Shown in pieces: positions 1-24,810 of a stretch of DNA of 64,000 nt (the stretch's first letter is position 1; each line of letters opens with the position of its first letter). The position numbers were made by a program, and so were the translations under genes. This DNA comes from Setaria digitata (taxonomy: Eukaryota > Nematoda > Chromadorea > Rhabditida > Setariidae): the NCBI GenBank assembly GCA_003640385.1, contig RCAB01000218.1, positions 1 through 64,000 of the forward strand, given 5' to 3'. The notes under the pieces were generated by a model, which was not told the DNA's origin, did not search any database, and saw only the letters and a list, made by a program, of their open reading frames with translations.

Positions 1-3000
1 TTTTGCATTATTTCAGCTCCCGGAAGTTTGCAGTGACCGGAAAGAACTTCACAATAAAGTCGAGTTTGCATCTCAGAGATAGGCAGAATTGATCCTATTG
101 GTTGCACAAGACCTATCACTGCCAAGGTATTCTGTAATTTTAATTATCTTCCGGGGTAATAGTGAAGAAGAAAAAGTCATAATCAAGTGAAGAAATAGTG
201 CTAATACAGAGAATACATTCTTCAAAACAAATAATAGAGAAAGAGAATTCAGAGAGCAAACTTTGGATGATAAATGTGGTGGATACATATACAGATAGAG
301 GTTGACTTCGTTATCAATGACCGGTATAAGGTTTCCATTCTCGACTATCGAAAAATGAAACGAATAACCAGTACAAAAGATGACCAGATCAATGTTTGTC
401 ACCGCAGTGCCATCTTCGAATATTACGTCGTGTTCAGTAAAACGCGCAATGTTTGGTTTTATCTTTAAAAAAATCTGTATCTCAAGCATCACCACACGTA
501 AATGCAATGTAGTAAATGCAATGAATTCTTTGTAGCATGGTGTTCATATACCTGTGGTTCATCAGAACGATAACACATGTAACTGCAAGGTAAGTCATCG
601 CAAATGATCTCGATAAAATAATTATATCTTCATCATCGCATTTTGTTTTGCTTAATCTACATAATGCCAGACTGTTTGTAATTAACAAATTCAAAATTAT
701 TTTAATTAGTTAGCTTACAACAATAGTACCGCTAGCGAGACGACTTGGCAAGCAATCGTTAACGGTATTATGTGCTTCAAGAGGACCATGCTTCGGTGTT
801 AAACCAAATCGTCCGTGATCAAAACGCCGATTAATTTGATTCTGAATTGCTTTGTTGAGTATCTGTAATTGGAATTTATTTCTTTCATTTCTTTCAATAT
901 TTATTCGCAATACAATTTTTNCGCCGATTAATTTGATTCTGAATTGCTTTGTTGAACATCTGTAATTTGGAATTTATTTCTTTCATTTCTTTCAATATTT
1001 ATTCGCAATACAATTTTAAACTGCTACGTTTTAATCATGCTTGGTCATATGAACGATTCAACTTTATCAAGTTTTCCGTCAATATTATCATTTTATTGTT
1101 CTCATCCATTCCGAATCGGTTAATTTGTAAAGGATGAGGTGTTGATACTAAATCAAACTAATAATAAATCTCTCTTTACTGTCTTAAAATAAGCAACTTA
1201 TAAAAGGAAATTAATTTGTTTAATTGATGCAATCAACAACGATAAAACATACCCAAAATGGTACCATATTTCGCAGTGATTGGATATAACGACTGAGAAA
1301 AACAGCATCAGCAGGTTCGCCTCTATCCCAAGTCCTACCTAGCACCCAAGCACCAGTACGAGTTGACAAGTACACCTAAAATGACAGAAGAAATTATGTT
1401 TAATGAAACCNAACCTAAATGACAGAAGAAATTATGTTTAATGAAACCGATATCATATTATAGCAAAGATAGAAAAAAGTTTACCTCATCAGCAATTTCA
1501 CTTACATCGACTGCGATATCAACAGCAGAATTACCAAATCCAACCACCACAATATTCTTACCACTATAGGCAAGTGGTTCACGATAATCATGGCTATGTA
1601 TTATCTCACCATGGAATCTGTCTTGTCCAAGAAATGGCTGCGGCCAATGTGGGATTGTGTGATGGCCACAACAAAGCAACACTCCATCGAATATTTCAGT
1701 ATTAACCATATCATTGCTGTAAAAATAAGTCACGAAGTGCTATTGGTATTCCTCTGGCAAATTTCTCCATTTTCGATATTTAATTATTCCTGACTTTTTT
1801 TTTTTTTTTTTCGTAATTCATTGTTAATGCAATGGTGTAAAAAGAAGATTATTAATTAAATGAATTGACCTTCACTGAAAGATAGCACAAATGAAAAGTT
1901 CCTTTTCTGGGTGACAGTTCTACTGTCATGAAGTGAAATTCGGTATGGGTTCAATAGTATAAACTAGAAATGACCAGTTGGCTTCAAAACTTCTAAAAGA
2001 TTAGAGTGAAATGAAATTTTGAATAGAGAGATAAGGAAGTGTTGCCGGCAGACGTAGCAGTATAATTCTGTTCCACATATCAGATGTGGAATTGTAGACT
2101 CATGAATACTCATATCTCTGCAGGTAAGGTTTTTTTTTTTTTTATGACGTTAATCTTCAGGATTCAACGAAAGAAACCTTGAAAGAAATGAAGATAATTA
2201 CATATTGAATAGGAAGGAGATAGGAAGTATAGCGAGATCAAAAAGTAACAAATGATACAAATGAGGGCTAGGAAAACAGGAGTGAAAGGAAGAGTAAAGT
2301 TCATGGGAGGAGAAGAGTTAAAAGTGTATTAAAGTTAGAATAATCGGAACAACAGATGAACATGAAATAATTTGCCAAGTTGGAAGCGATTTGGAAGGAT
2401 CTGAAAGCGGAAAAATGCTAGGCAAAGGATAAGGAAAGAAGAGTTTCGAAGTGATTTGAGTGATACATTTCTTTTGCAAAAGCAAAAAGTTTACAAACAG
2501 ATCAGGGAAGATTGGCCAAGAGTCAGAAGCTGAAAATTCTGAGATTTCCTTGTGCTTCAGATGAGAAAATTTTTGATATTGAAGTACTGAAGGTATAAGG
2601 TAGAGAGAGAATGCAAATCACTTCTCAAAATATTGAAACATAAAGGCAAATAACTGAAAATGAAAATGATTATGAGAATTTCAAAAGATGAAATATTGAA
2701 TTGCAAAATATTGTCATGCTATGCAGAGTGATATTACTGCCAGAAATATGAATATGGACTAAGAGAAGTGAAGGGAAAAGTTGAAAATAGTTTGGAATTC
2801 AAGAAATTCTAAAGGACTGATAAAGGAATGGTACATAAGATGTCTTTAGGATGTCAGTGTAACTGAGAAGAAAATCATCGGATTGATTAATATCAACAAG
2901 CTCAATAGTAGAAAAGAAAGACTTAAAAATTATACAACATCAGTTTTGAGATTAAAGGAAAAGTAAAGGTGTTTAATTTTGTCGGAATATTTTTAATGCC

Positions 3001-4535
3001 TAGCTAAATGGCAGATGAGAGGAAAAAATCTGCAAAAGTAATCCAATTAGATCATACCGAAAATCCATCTCTCTAATCCTGGGCCAAAATGTGATCATTG
3101 AAATTTGAAATTAGAAATTATAAAGAAGTAAATGAAATAAAATAATAAGTTAGCTCACTTAATATTACGATATGTAACATTCCATCGACCGTTTTCATCA
3201 TATTTTTCATTCCTTTCAACAGCTAACACTTCATGCTTGAGGTGAATATGCCGTAACAAATCAAAGTGCTTGGCATATAATCGAAGATAAGCCAACATTT
3301 GTACGTGGCTCATAAAATTGGGCATTTCAGGTGGTGGAACAAAATCGCTAAAAGCAGTCAACTCTTTCGATGAATTGATCACGGTACTTTTCATTACTGT
3401 ACCTTCACCTAAATAGTACATGAATTTGACAAAGTTACATAAAAATATTTGAATAAGAAAATAATTAGTGATGGTCTCTAAACTGTTTAATTCATATAAC
3501 ATAGCAGCCAAATATTGAATTTAAATTCATTTGCATTGCCATTTTCTATTTTTATTAAAAAATTATCGGTCTTCCCGGATATGATACCAAACCAGTAATT
3601 ATGGACAAATTTTTTCTTCATAGTTCATTTTTACAACTCTGAAGATACAAGACGCGTTCAATGCAGTGTCATCCTTGGATTTAAGATATTTTCTACTCAT
3701 TTTAATTTGCAACTATTATCATCATAAATACTACTATTTGGTACTTCTGGATTCAATTGTTAACTTTAATTACCGATTCATGCATGATGACAGATACATA
3801 TTGCGTGTAATCATTTCTTCATAAATATTGCTATCTTTCATTTTCTTTTCATCAGCTAAAACTCTCATTTAAAGAGTAAATCGTTTTAGTTTCAAGCTTG
3901 CATTCGGTTTTAAATCCTTCTTCTGTTCCGATTTATTTCAGCACTCAATAACAGGAGAGGAAATTCACCAGACCGTCATTATTTGACTCCAGTGTTTGAT
4001 AGGAACAGAAGGCAGCATACACAAAACTCAAACATCACCAATAAAATTACGCTGCTTCATTTTAATCAACATATCATTCACTGGCCTTTCTTATCACGAT
4101 GTTGTTCTGAATTAGGATATCAGTATAAATTTCTATGTTCAGATATTTTTCAAGCATGCGCTGTTAATTAATTACCAAGAAATGAAATAGGCCTGATTTT
4201 TAATTGATGACATTTGAAGTCTGTTACCGTGCTTTTTTTCCATATACCAGGCACTTAGATTGGAGAATCTCAATCCAACTAATTATTAGCTATGCTGTTG
4301 AAATATCGCTAATCTGACGTCTTAAAATGATTAAAAATAAAACTTCAAATTTAGGAACAAAATTGTGGAAAATGAAATCGGAACCAGGAGCACATGGATG
4401 AGGTTTATATCGCCATAGTCCACCGATATCAATGGATTTCTCAAGGCACATCACTTGGAAATTGTATTCAAGACATATTTTTGTGGCTGTTAGACCACTT
4501 GCTCCTGCGCCTATCACACAAATTCTTGGTGACAT
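1..4535 (-). CDS. Flavin-containing monooxygenase (FMO), 3' end cut by window edge
   Basis: FAD- and NADPH-dependent oxygenase that oxidises soft N or S centres, usually on the ER membrane. Exons, 5' to 3': 4535-4385, 3408-3159, 1716-1485, 1375-1253, 862-719, 474-262, 131-1. All join in phase and give about 414 of the usual 500-530 residues. Visible motifs: FAD-binding GAGASG (residues 9-14), the FMO signature F-x-G-x3-H-x3-Y (FHGEIIHSHDY, 168-178), NADPH-binding GFGNSA (193-198) and FCTGY (333-337, the FATGY motif). The exon at the left edge, with GLVQPIGSILPISE, matches the C-terminal third of FMOs. The ATG at 4535 lies 12 nt after a TTTTCAG acceptor, a candidate trans-splice or 5'UTR site. 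Two single-N gaps (921, 1411) lie in this gene. The one at 921 duplicates the start of exon 5, so residues there are uncertain (see findings). The intron at 1717-3158 is very pyrimidine-rich on the sense strand. Family call is firm; which FMO paralogue is unknown. Confidence 0.93.
825..1017. repeat. Duplicated block around a single-N gap (FMO exon 5 / intron 4)
   Basis: 825-920 and 922-1017 are nearly identical direct copies separated by one N at 921. They differ at a few bases just after the exon 5 acceptor. The most likely cause is two overlapping contig ends or haplotypes that were not merged. Confidence 0.9.
1375..1448. repeat. Duplicated block around a single-N gap (FMO intron 3)
   Basis: 1375-1410 is repeated at 1414-1448 with one base missing. 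The N is at 1411. The copy adjoins the acceptor of FMO exon 4 (exon high end 1375) but does not alter the coding sequence. Same presumed assembly origin as the other single-N gaps. Confidence 0.85.
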
Positions 4536-7500
4536 CTACAGTTGCAGCTGAAAATTTCATTAACTTCTACCAAATAGCAGGTTCAATTTCTAAAATGGGT
4601 AAGGCGACAAAAAGACAAAAATTTGCTGGAGAGAGATGGAAATAGAAATATTACTTAACTTGGATCATTAGTGGCGAACATGAAATGACATCGCTTATAA
4701 GAAGGGAAAAGGGGTGCAGGAGAGAGGCGAATCGGAAAGCAGCAACGGTGATTGTGAATATGTTTATAGGAAATTGATTCTTTATGGGACCTGCAAAGTT
4801 TCATAGAAAAAGGCCCACAATGAGAAACATGAAATGTTTGTGATTAATCAAAATTCAGGAAGTTGATACATCAATAGACTTGATAACTAATAGCAAAACA
4901 ACGATGTGAACTTGGTGAAAAGCACGATTGATTTTCAAATATGTCAAATTTTTACTTGTTCCCTCGCTCACGAAAAACTTTGCGGAATAACATTTGGAGA
5001 AACTGCAAACTTCTTTAGGAAAAGTATCAATAATTATTAAATGGTAATGTTAGAAAATATATTTCACATATTTAGATACTACTGTAATAAGTATTATATA
5101 AAAAAGGAGAGAGCTACAGTATCGTTGGCTGGGCATTACCGAAATAAATTAAATGTTATCAATTTTATCAACCAAGAATATCGGATCGACTCTATCAGTA
5201 AAACATTATTATAGAATAGTTAATGGGGTGTAAACTTGTTGACATTTACTTATTGCTTAAATACATAATGCACTATTTTTTAAATAAGATACTCCTCATT
5301 GCTTTGGCTTATTCTTTTCTACGGTAGTTTGGATAATTATCGCAGCAAGGAAGTGTAATTAAATATGTTTGGTAGAATCGATAATTGGTCTTAAATGTGT
5401 TTGACATGTTATGTTGTATTAATTCATTAAAAAAAAAAATCAGTTCATTATCTGAACTTCTTGTTAACCGCAATTGACTGAATGGCCGAGAAGTTAGGGC
5501 AAAAAGTTGCGTTCAACAAAAACTCTTAATGAAGTAGCTATAACTATCATCAGCAAAATATCGCAACACTCTTAACAAAACGAAATTCACTTAATTTTCC
5601 GAGAAATCTACTGAAAACAAGGAAACACATGTATGACATGAATGATGGAATAATAGTAACGATAATTAAGTGATAATTAATAACAAAATTAATAATAACA
5701 ATAATTAATGAGAATGATTAACAATGATAAATAACAGATGGAAATGATAATTTGATCCTAATATTATTTCACAGTATACTAGTATTGAATTTTAGGAACT
5801 ATTCATCTTCTCGACATCGAAAAACGCTTTCCAACTTTTCGTTTCACGATATTTTAACTCATTGTTCACACTTTCTTTTTATAATATGGCACATAAAGGG
5901 GTAGCTAAAGGGGTTAAAATGAAAAACATAGAATGAAACATTGGAGAGAAGAGGGAACATTACTGAATAGTGAAAAAGGTAGGAAGCATTGAAAAACGAC
6001 CATTTATTTTGTAGTATACATTTTTAAAATTTGCATTTTGTTTTGAATAAATTGAAAAGGACTGAAACGAGAAAAGAATTATTAGAAATGAAAATGTACG
6101 TCGAAAACGGAATGGAAAGTGGGAAGTGGTATGGTTGTCTTTTTGTTTGTTTTTTTGAAAATAATTCTTGTTTTTAAACGAGAATTGCTTTATGACATTA
6201 TCAAAAGGAAGGAAAGGATAGGAAAGAGGATGCGATAGTGTACTTGAATTGTTTTCTCTATTTAACACGTTTAATTTCACTTACGTTTTTCACATCTAAA
6301 TGATGAAGGGAAAGATCAGAAGTATAATAACATAATTTCAAGTAGTTTCAAGTCAGTTTGACAGAAATTGAATACCAGTAATTTGAGAATATGGAATAGA
6401 AAAAAGGTCCACTACGACTGGAGAAAAAAACTAAAAACGGAAATTATGGGTTATGGAGCCATGAATTTTTTGAGCTGTACCCAACTAATGCGGCCTTTTT
6501 CCTCGGATCCTCATCTGCAGTTTATTTGCTTTGACTGAAGCGAAATTGTAATTTTGAAATGACTGAGAAAAATTTTGTTCGTGTATATGTCAATTCTCTT
6601 GTTGCAATGAGGCCTTCCTACTCTCAACATTTTCATTATTCATCGAAAACATATTTCGGAAATTGTTCTTCTTGACATAAAATGATTTCAAGTAGTTAGA
6701 CATTTCACGAGTTTTTCCTTAAATATTTCACATAAAAGAATAGCTGACTTTAAACTGAAAACAAAAAGCATAGAAATGGCAAGTACGGTTTGTAAGAATT
6801 TTATGTTCAGTATCTTTAGACAACGGTGTTCTTTTCAACTGAAATGTGTAGCCTCTGATACTGGGTGAATTGTTGACAAAACTGACAAGTGACAATCAGT
6901 GATTTTTTGACTTGAACGTTTTTTAAATTTTTTCCATAGAAAAAGTGGATAGTAAACATGGATATGACGAGATCTGTCAGGTAATTCCAGCAAGATATTA
7001 TTATTTAGAGATTCCTTTTCAGACTCCACTGAATAAAGTGTTAAGCGCTCAAATTTATTACCACTGAATTGTAAGTAATAATTTGTTCAGGAAGATTCTA
7101 ATATATGAGCACTTATTTGCTCCGCGAAAAACTTAAAGTAACCTCAAGAACCGATTTCCCAATTTTCCAAACTTATAGATGAACGGCGAAAACCAGATGA
7201 CAGTAGTACATATATATATGCAAACGCTGAAAAAATAATGACAAGAAAACTTTAAAACTGATTTAAAACTTTGCGACACTGAGAGCATTTCCCGTCCAAT
7301 GAATTGGTCATTCTGGTTAAACAGTATGAATTTTTTGAACTTTGATACATGTCTCCTTACTTTGTTACCAATCATCATAAAAACTCTGTTTTAATAATAC
7401 ATTGAAAACTTGACAAGATCTCTTATTTCAGTGATCCATTTGATTAACCAAGTCCGATACAAATTAAATTAAAGTAAAAACTGATAGATCCTGCAGTTTC

Positions 7501-7604
7501 GACCACATCACGAAGTTTGTTAAAAGCCGACATTTTGGCTTTAGCAACAGCAATATCCTGCCAGATGAACTCCTTTTGCTAACTTTAACTATTTCTGCTT
7601 TTCT

Positions 7605-7639
<35 letters not shown>

Positions 7640-9290
7640 AGCTGAATAAATTTTAACCATCTACAGAAGTTCTGACAATCAATGGAGATGACAGAAATTT
7701 GAAGGTGCAAAGGTACTTGATACAGCGTGGATGAAAAACGAATGCATTAAGGAAAACGCCAAAAACAACACTTCTAAATTAGCAAACAATGAGAAATATT
7801 CGAGAATTTCCTGTGAAGTCTGAAAAATCCCAAAAAAAAAAAACTCAGAAATCTCAATAAAAATAACGGAATAACATTCATAAAAAACCAGGATAGCTCA
7901 CAGACGACATCATCAGAAATTTAAATCCCCAACATATAAGACTAAAAGAAGTTTGAATCAAACCACTCAACGAAGCTTCGATATCCCCTTAACTTAATAT
8001 GTTTAAATCGAAAAAAACCCATTCTTTAAACTATCTTCAATTCACTTAACAGTAAATCCAAACGATTCCCTGCAGGGAACCAAGCCAAGCATATGCTGAG
8101 AAGACGAATTTTGGCAATAAATATTAAGGGAAGGTAACTACGGATAAGGTTACTTGATTAGCTCAAAAATGCCTTCTGAATTTTTATTACGCTATACGCG
8201 ACTAAACTTTAAATTAAGCTAAATGTAACGGTTTAGTAGCAATACAGTGCTGCACAAAAAAAAAAAAAAAAAAAAAAAAGCAGAAAATTCAAAAAGAATA
8301 AGAAACATAGCGTCACAGATCTACTTAAAAAATTGAATAAACTTCAGACACTAATAAAATGAATCGAAAACCCAAATGAAGGACTAAGTACAGAAATTAC
8401 TAAAGCACTGGGACAAACAATATTACGTTATGCGAAATATATATAAGACACATGTCATACATATTAGTTACTACCTACATCACTGGAGACTTTTGATGAG
8501 TATGAGCATAAATTACCGAATGCAAAAGATCAATTAAATAAAACAACACAGTATTAAAATGGCATATTTACGAACAAGTATAGCGATATATGCACAAAGT
8601 GAACCTAAAAGATCAGAAATTCACGATATCCATTAATGTTCAAACATTAATCACTTCCAACAAATGATACAGAGTGTTCCATATAAAATCATTTTATACA
8701 CACCACAGTGTCGCATTAAATAATTCAGTTTTATAACAGTAAATGAAAATATTATGACCCGAGTATACTAAAAAAGTAGAACAGCGGGGACTGAGTCGAA
8801 TGTAATTGGTAATATATGCAACATAGAAAAGATGGTGACGTTAGATAAATATACATTTAGCAATTAGTGCAAACATCAACAGCTACTTCAGATTTAACTT
8901 CCTTACTTAGACTTTTTTTAAGCTTTGCTAAACGACCTATCCAAATTGTACTTTAAAAGTTAAGGTGCCAAAAATCATACGATTTTATTTTGTCTCGAGA
9001 TAAAGAATTCCACTTTTTGACAATAACTCGAAAACCAGTAATTTGCAACTATTCTATATGGTCTTCGCTCAATTCTCATTTGAATATGCTATTAGCTTTA
9101 AAAAGTTAGAGGAAATGAAAAGATACCATACATATGATCCAAAATTGCACGTGTTATCTTAAAACAAAATTCAAATATTCGAAGTTTTTTCCGCATCCAC
9201 AAATTATACTTCAAATATTCGAACTTGAGACCATGAGTCAGTAAGTCACTTAAAATATTTGGAAATATGAAAAGCAATTATTTACAGATA
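4536..9290. other. Intergenic region between FMO 5' end and CNNM 3' end
   Basis: Both flanking genes are on the minus strand, so this holds the FMO promoter side and the CNNM 3' side. An AATAAA on the minus strand at 8989-8984, about 300 bases past the CNNM stop, could be its poly(A) signal. Homopolymers: 30 T at 7607-7636 and 24 A at 8256-8279. Apart from the candidate exon at 7444-7578, open frames here are short and look like chance in AT-rich DNA. Confidence 0.6.
7444..7578 (-). other. Candidate short coding exon, unassigned
   Basis: On the minus strand a GTTAG acceptor at 7579-7580 opens a 44-codon frame to a TAA at 7444. The first 30 residues (including VAKAKMSAFNKLRDVVETAG) have a protein-like composition with alternating hydrophobic and charged residues, as in a helix. 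No partner exon was found and no family is recognised. Runs of 40 codons are not rare by chance at this base composition, so this is only a candidate. Confidence 0.25.
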
Positions 9291-21805
<12,515 letters not shown>

Positions 21806-24142
21806 CAATGCTTGAAATGATAAATAAATGTTTTTCTGAAATCAAAACAGAAAAATAAGAATGAAATAAAGAAAATGACAAGAGAAACGATTACGAGAAA
21901 CTGAATACGAAAACAAAATATCTGGCAAAGTGAGGTAGAAAAGGAACTGATTAGATACTACAAAGTGGTAAATTTTCAGTTTAGTGAAAATTTTTTTGAA
22001 TGATTGCGAAACGATGAAAATTATAAGTAATGTGGGGGCGGGAAAGTAATTATTTTGAAAATTTTGTCAAAAAAGAATTGCAAAATTAAACTCATCCATC
22101 CTTTCGAAATTTTATTGTTTACAATTCTATTTATTTATACTGTTGGAAATGCGCGCTGAAAACTAGTCATAATAAGTAAAGGAGTGAGAGCACCAGTTTT
22201 CCTTGACCTCTCTTTTTCTCTCTCCTATTCTCCATGTTATCACTTAAAGGGATGAATGCTCAGGAAAAAAATAATGTTAGAGAATAATCTACTTTGAATA
22301 AATTATTTGGAAAAAATAATCAGGAAAGAATTTCCAGCAGAAATATATATTTGCCTTTTACCTTTCGATCATTTCATGAAACCTCTATCCTTCCACTTGT
22401 AATTTAATGTAAAACAAGAAAAAAGAAATTCATGAGAGACGCTTAACCTAGCTGTAATTGATCTGAATTAGGAAGAAAAATGGAATATTATTACTGAAAA
22501 TGTCAACCTTCATTCTCCTCTTCCAATTTTCAATTTATTTTTTCCCCTTATAAATAAAAAACGAAATAAAATACATCCTACGACTCTTTTGGAAGGCTAT
22601 CACTGTTCATATCTTATTGCCATCCAAAACTATGCAGTAATACTATCATATTTTCTATCATTTCGTCAGCTGGAATTATTTCCTCTCTCTTCCTATAAAG
22701 TTAAACGTTCGTTAAACGCTTAACCAGTTATATACAAAAGCACACAACAAAAACGTGTTCTGCTATATATGTACTGTGGATATGCGTCATTAAATTACAC
22801 AGTACATTTAAGTGTAAAACTAAAAAGACAGGAAAGAATGGACGAAATGCATAGAAATCATTGCAGAATTCTTAGTCTGTTACACCAGAAAGATCAAGAA
22901 GTTTATTTCAAAAGGAAAGATGACCGGAATGACCAACCACTGGAAATATCGCTCGCATAAAAACCACTTGAGCAGTGGTTGTCAAAAAAGACCCTTTTCC
23001 ACCTCTAACCTGAACCCCGCACCCCAAACCAGCACCCCGTAGCATATGTCTCGAACCTGGAACTCGTATCCCAACCTCAAATCACGTACTTCACATCTCC
23101 TCCCCCCTCTCGCCATAAGCGTGCTTTTTCAGTTATGCAAATTCAGTTGCCAAACCAGCAATATCGCTGTGCAACAACTAGATCACTTCGACACTTTCAT
23201 CTCATTCAGAACAAATAGTAATAGACAACAATTCTGTGACGATGACTTGAACCTCAGTGCAAAGTCGTTGTCTCGACCAGTCTGTTTAGCCGAATATGTT
23301 CCCCACCGAAGGATCGAGGTATTAAAGTAATATTATTTATGCTCCGAATGATTCATTTTAAATCCACTGCATTCACGTATATTGCCTTGGAATCAAAAGA
23401 GGCTAGAAGGGAGTCCTGCCATGTGAAGATGAGAGAGTTGGGAGATTGAGCTTCGGATAAGTTGAAAGTAAAGATTATGTAGATGAGGATAGCTAAGTAA
23501 CTGATTGAGCTCATTTCGTTTCACTCTGAAAGCGTCTACTGAAATGCATTTTGAGTTGTGAGGAGAATGCAGTCAGTTCTTTACTTCAGCGCCTGGATTG
23601 TACTATCGTACCGACATATTCGATACCAGAATAACACGATGTTTATCATTGCCACCTATACCTCATTATCTCATGAATGATTTCATTTACCAGACTTGCC
23701 CGCTCCGAGCCCGGTTTAATTTGTATTGTTTGAGAAATTTGCCCAATCAGTATTTCATGGCCAAATAGCACTTTAGGGGCGAATAGTTGTTCTTGTGGAG
23801 AGGTTTTTCTCTAGTTCTTAATTCCAAGTTACTTGAGAAAGAATGGTGCCATTGAAGACCGTGGTATCTGTCCCAGTATTTTGCAAAGTAAATGCTTGGT
23901 GTAAAGGATTTAGAGGAAAGAATGTTGACCTACTGTATGGCTAATTCGTGAGAGAGATGGAATGAAAAAGGTGAATTAAGTCAGTTTTGTAAATTATAAT
24001 CGATCTTTTACTGATGTATTGTGGTGAATGATGCTGTCTTATTCAGTCTTGTTTTTATTCTTTTTCCGCATTTATTACCTCAGTTAAGTTGTTAAGGAAG
24101 CCGACCAACGGCTATTTAAAGTAGGTGTGATTGCGTTCTGAT
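21806..24142. other. Intergenic region between divergent genes (CNNM and the + strand array)
   Basis: Contains the 5' flank of CNNM (-) and of the small + strand gene. A TTTCAG acceptor lies about 30 nt before the CNNM ATG on its strand. 22985-23110 is unusually C-rich for this window, with loose repeats of the type AACCYCGCACCCC. 23400-24000 is purine-rich. No convincing exon was seen; the 63- and 94-codon frames at 22769 and 23046 look like chance. Confidence 0.5.
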
Positions 24143-24426
24143 ATGAAAACAGAATGGACAAAGGATGGACCAATTAGAACAGATGACTTGCATCATTTGA
24201 AAGAAGGTGAAGTTTTCGTGGATGCTGAAAACGGCCAGAAGTTTCGAGTTCGAAAAACTACATTGCCGCAACAGTCCATCGGAGGGCCACATGGAGTTGG
24301 TTCGTACATCACATTTTATTTACCTGTAATAGTGCATCATTCGAAGGAAATTCAAATAACAGACCCTTTTATGATTATTTTGGAGCGAAAATGGGAAATT
24401 GCTGGACGCATTTCCCAGTAAAGTGA
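24143..24426 (+). CDS. Small conserved-looking protein, 74 aa, function unknown
   Basis: Two exons, 24143-24303 and 24363-24426, joined in phase 2 across a 59-base intron (GTACAT...AACAG). The product starts MKTEWTKDGPIRTDDLHHLK and ends in an aromatic and glycine-rich stretch, SPFYDYFGAKMGNCWTHFPV, plus Lys and stop. It has no signal peptide or membrane segment. Its dense Gly, Trp and aromatic content does not look random, and only this splice keeps the second exon open to a stop. I do not recognise the family. The next + strand exon (CMC1-like) begins about 100 bases after the stop, as in a tightly spaced nematode operon. An in-frame alternative donor 4 bases upstream (after 24299) would splice in phase directly to the CMC1 exon at 24530. 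Confidence 0.65.
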
Positions 24427-24529
24427 TTTTTGAAATTTTTTGGAATAAATGCAGGTAAACTCAGCGGTATAATTTTTTTCTTCTGCTAATTTTTTCTTTT
24501 CCTGAAAAATATTACTTTTTTATTCTCAG

Positions 24530-24770
24530 GAGATCCAAATGATCGGTCATTGCGTCGATTGGAAGCAGATGTTTTGATACCTGATCGTATGAATGAGCGA
24601 ATACAAAAAGTTGAATGCCGTGAGCCGCTTGAAGGTTACAGCTTTTTTTCCTTACAGCATTTTTACTTTTGTGTTCCAAATAATTTTGCTCCTGTATTAA
24701 ACTTTTGTGTGCGCTGGTAGTTAATTGAAGAATATGGGGAGTATTATATTTAATATTGTATTTATTATAG

Positions 24771-24810
<40 letters not shown>

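Noticed and set aside
8860..8960. Minus-strand frame IGRLAKLKKSLSKEVKSEV ending in a stop
   Set aside because: Protein-like, but only about 28 codons with a stop just upstream in the same frame and no partner exon.
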